Shown piece by piece: positions 57,019 through 64,000 of a stretch of 64,000 bases of DNA; the first letter of the stretch is position 1, and every line of letters starts with the position of its first letter. Source of the DNA: Gemmatimonadaceae bacterium (GTDB lineage: Bacteria > Gemmatimonadota > Gemmatimonadetes > Gemmatimonadales > Gemmatimonadaceae); NCBI GenBank assembly GCA_019186945.1, contig JABAQJ010000007.1:62001-126000 (forward strand), in the 5' to 3' direction. The position numbers and the translations under genes are program-made. Under the pieces are notes generated by a model. The model had not been told where the DNA came from. It ran no database searches and worked only from the letters and a program-made list of their open reading frames with translations.

Positions 57019-58107
57019 TCAGTCACACGTCAAGATGGTCCAGCGCACCGCCCGGTAGGCGCCGCCAGCGATACCAGCGATGCCGGCGATGTGGCCGCAG
57101 GTATTCACGCCGATCGCGTAGGAGTTCGTGCCAGCACTGAGCGACGGGAGTGTGAGGACGTTCGCAACGTTCTTCCCGGTGGCCGCCGCGTGTCTGTTGG
57201 GCAATGGCTTGTAGCCGACGGCTCGTCCGGCATTCGAGAGGTCGAGCGCGTACCCACCCAGTCCCGAGCCGACCATGCCCGTGGCCGAGCGCCAGGAGAA
57301 AGGCGACAGGCGGCCGTTCGCTTCCGCGGACTCGCCGACGATGGTGCCAGAGGCATTGACCGCCTCGGCGCGACCGATCAAGCCGCCTAACGTGCCAAGG
57401 TCGTAGAATGTGTTGGCGCTGTTCCATTGCGCGGCGTGCGTACTCCCATCGGCGAGTTGCACGTATCCGACGATGACGCCGGCATCGTTGACGCCGAGCC
57501 CGACGCTCTGGGCGTAGCTGCTGGGATGAATATCGACGAATCCGCCGCCGGCGCTGTACCGATAAGCGTGAATGCTCGTACCGCCGGCGAGGTGGTATCC
57601 CGTCACGACGTCGCTGTTGTTGATGGCCATCGCGTCCACCATGTGTGGGCTCGACGCGCCGGAGAACAGCGTATGCCCCCCGTTTTTCCAGATCACGCCA
57701 TACCGGGAGATGCCATCGGTGCTGTGTCCGACGACTGCCTGGCTGTCATTGATGCCGAACGCGGCGGACCGGGTGCCGAACGGAACGCCGAGGTCCGTGA
57801 GCGTGGTGCCGATCCACACGACCGCATGCGAATTGCCGGCGCTGTCCGTGGCGATACCGGCAACATGCCCGTGTACGTTGATGTCCTCTCCGAACGAGTC
57901 ACCGCCGCCGGGCAGGGTTCCGAGGTTCGTGGCGTTGTAGCTGGCGTCGACCGTCAGGGCTTCGGTGGCGTACGGGTTTCCGGGATCGTGGGGCGAGATT
58001 GGGTCTTGGCAGGCGCCGACGCCGACGAGCGAGAAAGAAAGCGCCGCTATCGTGCGGCTCGACTGACATTTCCGCGCCGCGCGCGCGCTGCGACTCGGTC
58101 TCTCCAT
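57019..58107 (-). CDS. HAF-repeat lipoprotein
   Basis: A 362-residue lipoprotein, lipobox VGVGACQD, start ATG 58107. It contains about seven HAF-type repeats with the pattern G.GIND...VVG......HA..W (INDSQAVVGHSTDG, VNDAGVIVGYVQLADGSTHAAQW, VNASGTIVGESAEANG). These ~45-residue repeats probably form a beta-propeller at the cell surface. Function unknown. Convergent to the btuB terminator. Confidence 0.75.
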   Translation of the reverse strand: MERPSRSARAARKCQSSRTIAALSFSLVGVGACQDPISPHDPGNPYATEALTVDASYNATNLGTLPGGGDSFGEDINVHGHVAGIATDSAGNSHAVVWIGTTLTDLGVPFGTRSAAFGINDSQAVVGHSTDGISRYGVIWKNGGHTLFSGASSPHMVDAMAINNSDVVTGYHLAGGTSIHAYRYSAGGGFVDIHPSSYAQSVGLGVNDAGVIVGYVQLADGSTHAAQWNSANTFYDLGTLGGLIGRAEAVNASGTIVGESAEANGRLSPFSWRSATGMVGSGLGGYALDLSNAGRAVGYKPLPNRHAAATGKNVANVLTLPSLSAGTNSYAIGVNTCGHIAGIAGIAGGAYRAVRWTILTCD

Positions 58108-58529
58108 GTGGAGTGAAGCCCGGCCCTCACCAACCCCAACCACGCGTGCCTTCCCTGTAGAGAGTCTCATTCAAGTATGCAGCTTACTGTTGAGGTTGCA
58201 AGGTACGGCTGTACCGTTGGCGTGGTCTCAAAGTAGGGTCCGCCCGGACGCCGAGCGCCGTCGGGAATCACAGTCGACTGTGCGGCAATTTCCGCGTTCA
58301 GGGCACTCACGCCGATCGCTGCGACGACTCGGCAAGTGGCCCGGCTGCCCGGCAAGCGCGTGGCAGGCGCGGCAGCCTAACGAAGTAACGATTCTTGCCA
58401 AGCGAGAGCCGCGGAGAGACGATTACAACAACACAAGGGCACGCCGCAGTCGCACTCAACCAACCAAGTCCCCGGATATAGACGAAGCGGTTCAATCCAG
58501 AATCATCACTGGCCAAGGCCACCCGGACA
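58108..58529. other. Intergenic boundary region before defence-type cluster
   Basis: These 422 bases hold no convincing gene. A small inverted repeat GGTAC-GGCT-GTACC lies near 58201-58215. The last RCCTAACG word in the window is at 58375-58382. Sequence after about 58400 is less GC-biased and then changes to the codon style of the helicase gene. The left edge of an acquired segment probably falls here; no tRNA or direct repeat marks it. Confidence 0.4.
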
Positions 58530-61500
58530 TTGAGACTCGAAGACATCCAACCTGATGCGACTGTCGGCGGCGTCCTGCCGGATGCGCTGGCCACGGTCGT
58601 CAGTGTCACGTGGCACGGGTCCGACGCGCTCACGCTCGTCTACCGCGGCCCTGACGGCCGCGTGGCGGACGAGATCCTCTACCGCCACGACGAGCCGCGC
58701 CTCGAAGTAGTCGAATCGGGCCGGCCCTGGAGCTTCGACGGCGACGGCGCCCTCTTCCGCCTCGTTTCCGAGGCCCACCGCATCCGCCTGGCCCACCTGT
58801 TCGACCCCGTGCTCGCGGTGCACACCTCGCTCGTGGACCCGCTCCCGCACCAGATCACCGCCGTATACGAGGCGATGCTGCCGCGCCAGCCGCTGCGCTT
58901 CCTGCTTGCGGACGACCCCGGAGCCGGCAAGACGATCATGGCGGGCCTGCTCATCAAGGAACTGATCGCACGCGGCGATCTCAAGCGCTGCCTCATCGTC
59001 TGCCCGGGCAGCCTGGCCGAGCAATGGCAGGACGAGGTCTCGCGCCGCTTCCACCTGCCCTTCGAAATCCTTACCAACGACAAGCTCGAAGCCGCGCGCA
59101 CAGGCAACTGGTTCCTGGAGAACGACCTCGCCATCGCGCGCCTCGACAAGCTCTCGCGCAACGAGGACGTGCAGCAGAAGCTCAGCGCCCCGGACTGTCG
59201 CTACGACCTGGTCGTCTGCGACGAGGCGCACAAGCTCTCCGCGACCTTCTTCGGCGGTGAGGTCAAGTACACCAAACGCTACCGCCTCGGCCAACTCCTC
59301 TCGGGCCTCACCCGCCACTTCCTGCTGATGACCGCGACGCCGCACAACGGCAAGGAAGAGGACTTCCAGCTCTTCCTCGCCTTGCTCGATGGCGATCGCT
59401 TCGAGGGCCGGTTCCGCGACGGCGTCCACCAGGTCGAGGTATCCGACCTGATGCGACGCATGGTCAAGGAGAGATTGCTCAAGTTCGACGGCCGGCCGCT
59501 CTTCCCCGAGCGCATCGCGTACACCGTGCCCTACAAGCTCTCAGACGCCGAGGCCCGCCTCTACAAGGAAGTGACCGAGTACGTGCGGGAGGAGTTCAAT
59601 CGCGCCGAGGGGCTCCAGAACGACAAGCGCGCCGGTACGGTCGGCTTCGCCCTCACCATCCTGCAACGGCGCCTGGCCTCCTCTCCGGAGGCGATCTACC
59701 AGTCACTCCGTCGTCGCCGCGAGCGGCTGGAGAAGCGGCTGCGCGAACTGGAGCTCCTGCAGCGCGGCTCAGCCGCGATGCCACCAGCCATCGCGGGACC
59801 GTCGCTCGATGCCGAAGACCTCGAAGACCTCGACGAAGCACCCGAAAACGAGGTTGAGGCCGCAGAGGAGGAGGTCCTCGACCAGGCCACCGCCGCGGCG
59901 ACAGTCCATGAACTGAAGATCGAGATCGCCACGCTTGCCCGGCTCGAGGCCCTCGCCGCCGAGGTCCGCCGCAGCGGCCAGGACACCAAGTGGCGCGAGC
60001 TCTCGCACCTGCTCGGCGAGATTTTTACGCCGTCGGGTCTGGCAGGCAATGTCGCCGAGCCAGCCGTTCCCTACGGCGCCGGCCCGCTCCCGAAGCCGGT
60101 TCCATCGCCGCGCCAGAAGCTCGTGCTCTTCACCGAGCACCGCGACACGCTCGCCTACCTCGAGCGCCGCATCGGCTCGCTGCTCGGCCGCCCGCAGTCG
60201 CTCGTGCAAATCCACGGCGGCATGGGCCGCGAGGAGCGGCGCAAGGCGCAGGAGAGCTTCCTGCACGACCCCGAGGTGCAGGTGTTGCTCGCCACCGACG
60301 CCGCCGGCGAGGGCATCAACCTGCAGCGCGCGCACCTGATGGTGAACTACGACCTGCCGTGGAACCCAAACCGCCTCGAGCAGCGCTTCGGACGTATCCA
60401 CCGCATCGGCCAGACCGAGGTCTGCCACCTGTGGAACCTGGTAGCCGAGGAGACCCGCGAGGGCGACGTCTATCGCCGCCTCCTCGAGAAGCTCGAAGAA
60501 GCGCGCCATGCGCTTGGCGGGCAGGTTTTCGATGTCCTGGGCAAGCTCCAGTTCGACGGCCGGCCGCTGCGCGATCTCCTGATCGAGGCCGTTCGGTACG
60601 GCGATCAGCCCGAGGTCCGCGCCCGACTCACCCAGGCCATCGAGCACGGCGTGGACCGGCCGCACCTTCAGGGCCTGATCGAGGACCGCGCGCTGGCCCA
60701 CGACGCGATGGACGTGAGCCGCGTGGCGCGCATCCGCGAGGAGATGGAGCGCGCCGAGGCGCGCCGGCTCCAGCCGCACTACATCGAGTCGTTCTTCCTC
60801 GAAGCCCTCATGCGGCTGGGGGGCACCGTCCGCCAGCGCGAGCCGCGACGCTACGAGGTTACGCACGTGCCCGCGCCGGTCCGCAACCGCGACCGCCAGA
60901 TCGGCACCGGCGACCCGGTGCTATCGCGCTACGAGCGCATCGCGTTCGAGAAAGACCTGATAGCGCCGCAGGGCCAGCCGCTCGCCGCCTTCATCTGTCC
61001 GGGCCACCCACTGTTGGACGCGGCGCTCGATCTGACGCTCGAACGCCACCGCGATCTGCTGAGGCGCGGCACGGTGCTTGTAGACGAACGCGACTCAGGC
61101 ACGAGCCCGCGCGTGCTTCTCACGCTGGAGCATGCCATTCAGGACGCGAGCCTGCTCCCGTCGGGCGAGCGGCGCACAATCTCGCGGCGCCTGCTGTACG
61201 TGGAGATGGACGCCGAGGGCAACACGCGACACCTCCAGTACGCTCCGTACCTCGACTATCGACCGCTCGGCGAGAACCAACCCGCGCTGGGTGACCTGCT
61301 CGCCCGCCCCGAGTGCGCCTGGATCACGCAGGCCTCGGGAGCGAGCATCGAGCAGAAGGCGCAGGGCCACGCCATCGCGCACGTGGTGCCCGGCCACGTC
61401 GCCGAAGTGCGGAACCGGCGGCTCGGCTGGATCGAGAAGACGCGCGCTGCGGTGAAGGACCGCCTGACCAAGGAGATCACGTACTGGGATCACCGGGCCG

Positions 61501-62126
61501 CGGAACTCAAGCTCCAGGAGCAGGCCGGCAAGGCCGGCGCGCGCCTCAACTCGCAGGAGGCCCGCCGCCGCGCCGACGATCTCCAGACCCGGCTCCAGCG
61601 CCGCCTGGCCGAGCTGGACCGCGAGTCGAAGGTCTCGGCGCTGCCGCCGGTCGTTGTGGGCGGGATCGTCGTCGTCCCCGTCGGGCTCGTCGCTGCGATC
61701 ACGGGCCGCGCGCCCACCCCGCCCGCGCCGCCGGTCGATACCCAGGCCGCAGCCGCGCGCGCCCGCGCCGCCGTGATGGAGGTCGAGCGCGGGCTTGGCT
61801 TCGAACCCACCGACCGCGAGTTCGAGAAGCTCGGCTACGACATCGAGAGCCGCATCGTCGCCGGGCCAGACACGGGGCGGCTGCGCTTCATTGAGGTGAA
61901 GGGGCGCGTCGCCGGCGCGGACACCGTGACGGTGACGAAGAACGAAATCCTTACGAGTCTCAACAAGCCGGACGACTTCATCCTGGCGCTGGTCGAGTTC
62001 CTGGACGGTGACAGGCACCGCGTCCACTACCTGCGCCGCCCCTTCCAGCGCGAGCCCGACTTCGGGGTGACGAGCGTGAACTACGACTTCGCCGAGCTGT
62101 TGGCGCGGGCGGAGGCGCCCCGGTGA
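58530..62126 (+). CDS. SNF2-family helicase with C-terminal DUF3883 domain (DrmD-like)
   Basis: A 1198-residue SF2 helicase. Motif I is FLLADDPGAGKT (~residue 125), motif II VVCDEAHKLS, motif III LLMTATPH; the helicase C-lobe has VLFTEHRDTLAYL, LLATDAAGEGINLQRA and NRLEQRFGRIHRIGQ. After a coiled-coil-rich middle (about 950-1040), the C-terminus carries a DUF3883-type PD-(D/E)xK-like fold (GYDIES ... LRFIEVKGR ... VTVTKNEIL). Start is TTG 58530, no closer ATG in frame. Such helicases are found in class 1 DISARM (DrmD) and in related DUF1156-associated defence loci. First gene of the operon at the right edge. Confidence 0.82.
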   Translation: MRLEDIQPDATVGGVLPDALATVVSVTWHGSDALTLVYRGPDGRVADEILYRHDEPRLEVVESGRPWSFDGDGALFRLVSEAHRIRLAHLFDPVLAVHTSLVDPLPHQITAVYEAMLPRQPLRFLLADDPGAGKTIMAGLLIKELIARGDLKRCLIVCPGSLAEQWQDEVSRRFHLPFEILTNDKLEAARTGNWFLENDLAIARLDKLSRNEDVQQKLSAPDCRYDLVVCDEAHKLSATFFGGEVKYTKRYRLGQLLSGLTRHFLLMTATPHNGKEEDFQLFLALLDGDRFEGRFRDGVHQVEVSDLMRRMVKERLLKFDGRPLFPERIAYTVPYKLSDAEARLYKEVTEYVREEFNRAEGLQNDKRAGTVGFALTILQRRLASSPEAIYQSLRRRRERLEKRLRELELLQRGSAAMPPAIAGPSLDAEDLEDLDEAPENEVEAAEEEVLDQATAAATVHELKIEIATLARLEALAAEVRRSGQDTKWRELSHLLGEIFTPSGLAGNVAEPAVPYGAGPLPKPVPSPRQKLVLFTEHRDTLAYLERRIGSLLGRPQSLVQIHGGMGREERRKAQESFLHDPEVQVLLATDAAGEGINLQRAHLMVNYDLPWNPNRLEQRFGRIHRIGQTEVCHLWNLVAEETREGDVYRRLLEKLEEARHALGGQVFDVLGKLQFDGRPLRDLLIEAVRYGDQPEVRARLTQAIEHGVDRPHLQGLIEDRALAHDAMDVSRVARIREEMERAEARRLQPHYIESFFLEALMRLGGTVRQREPRRYEVTHVPAPVRNRDRQIGTGDPVLSRYERIAFEKDLIAPQGQPLAAFICPGHPLLDAALDLTLERHRDLLRRGTVLVDERDSGTSPRVLLTLEHAIQDASLLPSGERRTISRRLLYVEMDAEGNTRHLQYAPYLDYRPLGENQPALGDLLARPECAWITQASGASIEQKAQGHAIAHVVPGHVAEVRNRRLGWIEKTRAAVKDRLTKEITYWDHRAAELKLQEQAGKAGARLNSQEARRRADDLQTRLQRRLAELDRESKVSALPPVVVGGIVVVPVGLVAAITGRAPTPPAPPVDTQAAAARARAAVMEVERGLGFEPTDREFEKLGYDIESRIVAGPDTGRLRFIEVKGRVAGADTVTVTKNEILTSLNKPDDFILALVEFLDGDRHRVHYLRRPFQREPDFGVTSVNYDFAELLARAEAPR

Positions 62127-62144
62127 AGTGGTAGCAATACCGGC

Positions 62145-62165
62145 GCGGTATGATTATCATACCGC
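62145..62165. promoter_or_regulatory. 21-base perfect inverted repeat before DUF4143 ATPase gene
   Basis: Arms GCGGTATGAT and ATCATACCGC around a single T, in a locally AT-rich stretch, ending one base before ATG 62167. It fits a dimeric repressor operator or a promoter-proximal site separating the ATPase gene from the upstream helicase gene. No regulator gene is seen in the cluster. Confidence 0.55.
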
Positions 62166-62166
62166 C

Positions 62167-63411
62167 ATGGAAGCAGCTTCTTCCAGGACCCTGCTGCCCC
62201 GCGCGGCCCGCCACCCGCTCGCCGATGCCCTGCGTGTGATGCCGGTGGTCGTGGTGCTCGGCGCACGCCAGACGGGCAAGACGACGCTGGTTCGTTCCTT
62301 CCCGGAGCTGGCGGCGCGCCCGTACTTCACGCTCGACGATATGGACGTGCGATTGCACGCTGAGGCCGACCCCGAGGCCTTGGTATCCCGCGCGCCCAGA
62401 CTCGTGCTCGACGAGGTGCAGCGCGCCAAGGGGCTGCTCATCGCCATCAAGCGGGCCGTGGATCAAGATCGCCCCCGGCGGCCGGGCCGATTCGTCCTGA
62501 CCGGGTCCGCGAACCTGCTCATGCTGCGGGAGATCGGCGAAACCTTGGCCGGGCGGGCCTCCTACGTGACGCTGTGGCCGATGACGACCCGAGAGCTCGC
62601 CGGAGCTGGGCGCACGGGTCTCTGGAGCGAGCTGCTCGCGGCCCCCGCGCCGCAGTGGCGCGACGTCCTCGAGGGCACGGATCGCGCCCCGGTGGACTGG
62701 CGCGAGGCCGTGCTTCAGGGTGGGTTCCCGATCCCAGCCCACGAGCTGGCGACGCCCGAAGCACGAGCGCTCTGGTTTTCCGGGTACGTGCAGACGTACC
62801 TGGAACGCGACCTCCCGGAGCTGCGCGCAGTGGAGAACCTGGCGGACTTCCGCCGTCTGGCGCAAGCAGCCTGCCTGCGCGTGGGTTCGCTGCTGAATCA
62901 GGCCGAGCTCGGTCGCGACGTCGGCCTGAGCCAGCCGCAGGTCCACCGCTTCCTGAATGTGCTCGAAGCGAGCTTTCTCGCCGTGCGCCTGCCAGCCTTC
63001 ACGGTCAACCGCACCAAGCGGCTCATCAAGGCGCCCAAGATCTACTGGTGCGACACCGCACTCTCGATGCACTTGAGCGGCGATTCCGAGCCTCGTGGCG
63101 CACAGCTCGAGAATCTCGTGCTGCTCGATCTGTTCGCCTGGCGCGACCTCGCGGTGCCGAAGCCGGAGGTACTGTACTGGCGCACCGCCGACGGGACCGA
63201 GGTGGACTTCGTGATTGAGACGGCAAAGCGTCTGTTGCCCATCGAGGTGAAAACGTCCGCCCGCGCGCTGCCGGCGGATGCGAAGGGGCTGGAGACCTTT
63301 CTCGACGAGTACGGTAATCGCAGCGACGGCGGGCTCCTGCTCTACGGCGGCCACGAGGTCTTTCCCCTGACCCGCCGGGTCCTGGCCGCGCCCTGGTGGA
63401 GGGTACTGTGA
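62167..63411 (+). CDS. AAA ATPase with DUF4143 domain
   Basis: A 414-residue P-loop ATPase of the AAA_14/DUF4143 family. Walker [12 protein letters not shown] is near residue 28, Walker [10 protein letters not shown] near 80, sensor [12 protein letters not shown] near 111, then the DUF4143 winged-helix plus nuclease-like C-terminal domain ([23 protein letters not shown], with E-V-K as in PD-(D/E)xK folds). A GTG at 62128 would add 13 residues across the palindrome; ATG 62167 is preferred. It lies between helicase and methylase genes and overlaps the latter as GTGA. Confidence 0.82.
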   Translation: MEAASSRTLLPRAARHPLADALRVMPVVVVLGARQTGKTTLVRSFPELAARPYFTLDDMDVRLHAEADPEALVSRAPRLVLDEVQRAKGLLIAIKRAVDQDRPRRPGRFVLTGSANLLMLREIGETLAGRASYVTLWPMTTRELAGAGRTGLWSELLAAPAPQWRDVLEGTDRAPVDWREAVLQGGFPIPAHELATPEARALWFSGYVQTYLERDLPELRAVENLADFRRLAQAACLRVGSLLNQAELGRDVGLSQPQVHRFLNVLEASFLAVRLPAFTVNRTKRLIKAPKIYWCDTALSMHLSGDSEPRGAQLENLVLLDLFAWRDLAVPKPEVLYWRTADGTEVDFVIETAKRLLPIEVKTSARALPADAKGLETFLDEYGNRSDGGLLLYGGHEVFPLTRRVLAAPWWRVL

Positions 63412-64000
63412 AGAAGAAGCTCATCGAAGTCGCCCTGCCGCTCGACGCCATCAACCAGGCCTCGGCGCGGGAGAAGTCCATCCGTCACGGGCACCCGAGC
63501 ACGCTGCACCTGTGGTGGGCGCGGCGGCCGCTGGCGGCGGCGCGGGCGGTGATCTTCGCGCAGATGGTGGACGACCCCTCGGCGCACCCGGACCTGTTTC
63601 CGACCGCGAAGAAGCAGGAGAAGGAGCGGCAGCGGCTGTTCCGGATCATCGAAGATCTCGTGAAGTGGGAGAACACCACGAACGAGACGGTCCTGCAGGC
63701 TGCGCGCGACGAGATCTGGGCGAGTTGGCGGCGCGCCTGCGCGGAGCACGCCGACCATCCGCGGGCGAAGGAGTTGTTCGACCGCCACAAGCTTCCCGCT
63801 TTCCACGACCCCTTCGCCGGCGGTGGCGCCCTGCCGCTCGAGGCGCAGCGGCTCGGGCTCGAGAGCTACGCCAGCGACCTGAACCCGGTGGCGGTGCTGA
63901 TCAACAAGGCGATGATCGAGATCCCGCCGAAGTTCGCGGGAAAGCCGCCGGTGAACCCTGTGGCGCGGAGCGAGAAAACGCTCATCGCCCGGACGTGGAA
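63408..64000 (+). CDS. DUF1156 domain adenine-specific DNA methylase (3' partial)
   Basis: The gene begins at GTG 63408, overlapping the ATPase stop, and runs off the window. The 197 visible residues open with the DUF1156 signature ([38 protein letters not shown]) and reach the SAM-binding motif [19 protein letters not shown] followed by SDLNPVAV. The catalytic (D/N)PPY motif would lie outside. DUF1156 methylases are linked with helicases and DUF499/other genes in predicted phage-defence loci; here methylation probably marks self DNA. Confidence 0.85.
   Translation, partial: MKKKLIEVALPLDAINQASAREKSIRHGHPSTLHLWWARRPLAAARAVIFAQMVDDPSAHPDLFPTAKKQEKERQRLFRIIEDLVKWENTTNETVLQAARDEIWASWRRACAEHADHPRAKELFDRHKLPAFHDPFAGGGALPLEAQRLGLESYASDLNPVAVLINKAMIEIPPKFAGKPPVNPVARSEKTLIARTW

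Noticed and set aside
58201-58215. Short inverted repeat GGTAC-GGCT-GTACC as an attachment or operator site
   Set aside because: Five-base arms are expected by chance and no matching repeat was found at the other side of the cluster within the window.
59769-60866. 365-codon minus-strand frame inside the helicase gene
   Set aside because: Leu/Ala/Arg-rich shadow of the helicase; no motif, ribosome site or homology sign.
61978-63354. 458-codon minus-strand frame across the helicase end and DUF4143 gene
   Set aside because: Opposes two genes with clear P-loop and DUF motifs; composition is typical of an antisense shadow.

Overview
The window is high-GC, densely coded bacterial DNA from a Gram-negative with an outer membrane: it has two TonB-dependent receptors, a TolC-type channel, lipoproteins with lipoboxes and Tat and Sec signals. 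The mix of ECF sigma/FecR/TonB receptor, sigma-plus-TPR-kinase pair, DUF5916 protein, several M19 dipeptidases and D-aminoacylase homologues, and Ig/RCC1 lipoproteins best fits a soil Gemmatimonadota. This is an inference from gene content; no 16S gene is present.

Layout. 1-2256: end of a Ser/Thr kinase fused to an HtrA-like pseudoprotease. 2253-5488 (minus): a three-gene operon (GNAT acyltransferase, N-succinylamino acid racemase/MenC-type enolase, M20 amidohydrolase) matching the known D-to-L amino acid conversion route. 5570-11265 (plus): D-aminoacylase homologue, GntR regulator, M19 dipeptidase, second D-aminoacylase homologue. 11371-14333: D-cysteine desulfhydrase-type PLP enzyme, 2H phosphoesterase, thioredoxin/CcdA pair. 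14590-19426: coupled trehalose genes otsA (membrane-anchored), otsB and a GH15 enzyme. 19460-21681 (minus): two tandem M19 dipeptidases. 21808-27718: EttA, a PepSY-TM protein, a PP2C phosphatase, a secreted esterase and a small secreted protein. 27725-31455 (minus): Mpl ligase, SpmA-SpmB fusion and a VanY-type carboxypeptidase. 31480-35804: ECF sigma factor, divergent FecR and TonB receptor. 35838-43741: DUF5916 protein, then a MacA/MacB/TolC efflux operon and TlpA. 43757-47355: tRNA-editing protein, MarR/YceI pair and an unrecognised 561-residue protein. 47584-47656: tRNA-Asn. 47783-54278: RCC1 lipoprotein, TPR kinase plus its ECF sigma factor, and a membrane protein. 54535-56880: cobalamin riboswitch, BtuB-like receptor and terminator. 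57019-58107: HAF-repeat lipoprotein. 58530-64000: SNF2 helicase with DUF3883, DUF4143 ATPase and DUF1156 methylase, a phage-defence-type cluster cut by the window end.

Two themes stand out. First, 2-31 kb is rich in enzymes for D-amino acids, L-D dipeptides and murein peptides: acylation, racemisation, deacylation, dipeptide hydrolysis, D-Cys breakdown, murein peptide ligation and D,D-carboxypeptidase. Second, an 8-base word, RCCTAACG, recurs at least 23 times between 92 and 58382 but was not seen in the last 5.5 kb, exactly the part that looks like an acquired defence island. Both are described under findings.
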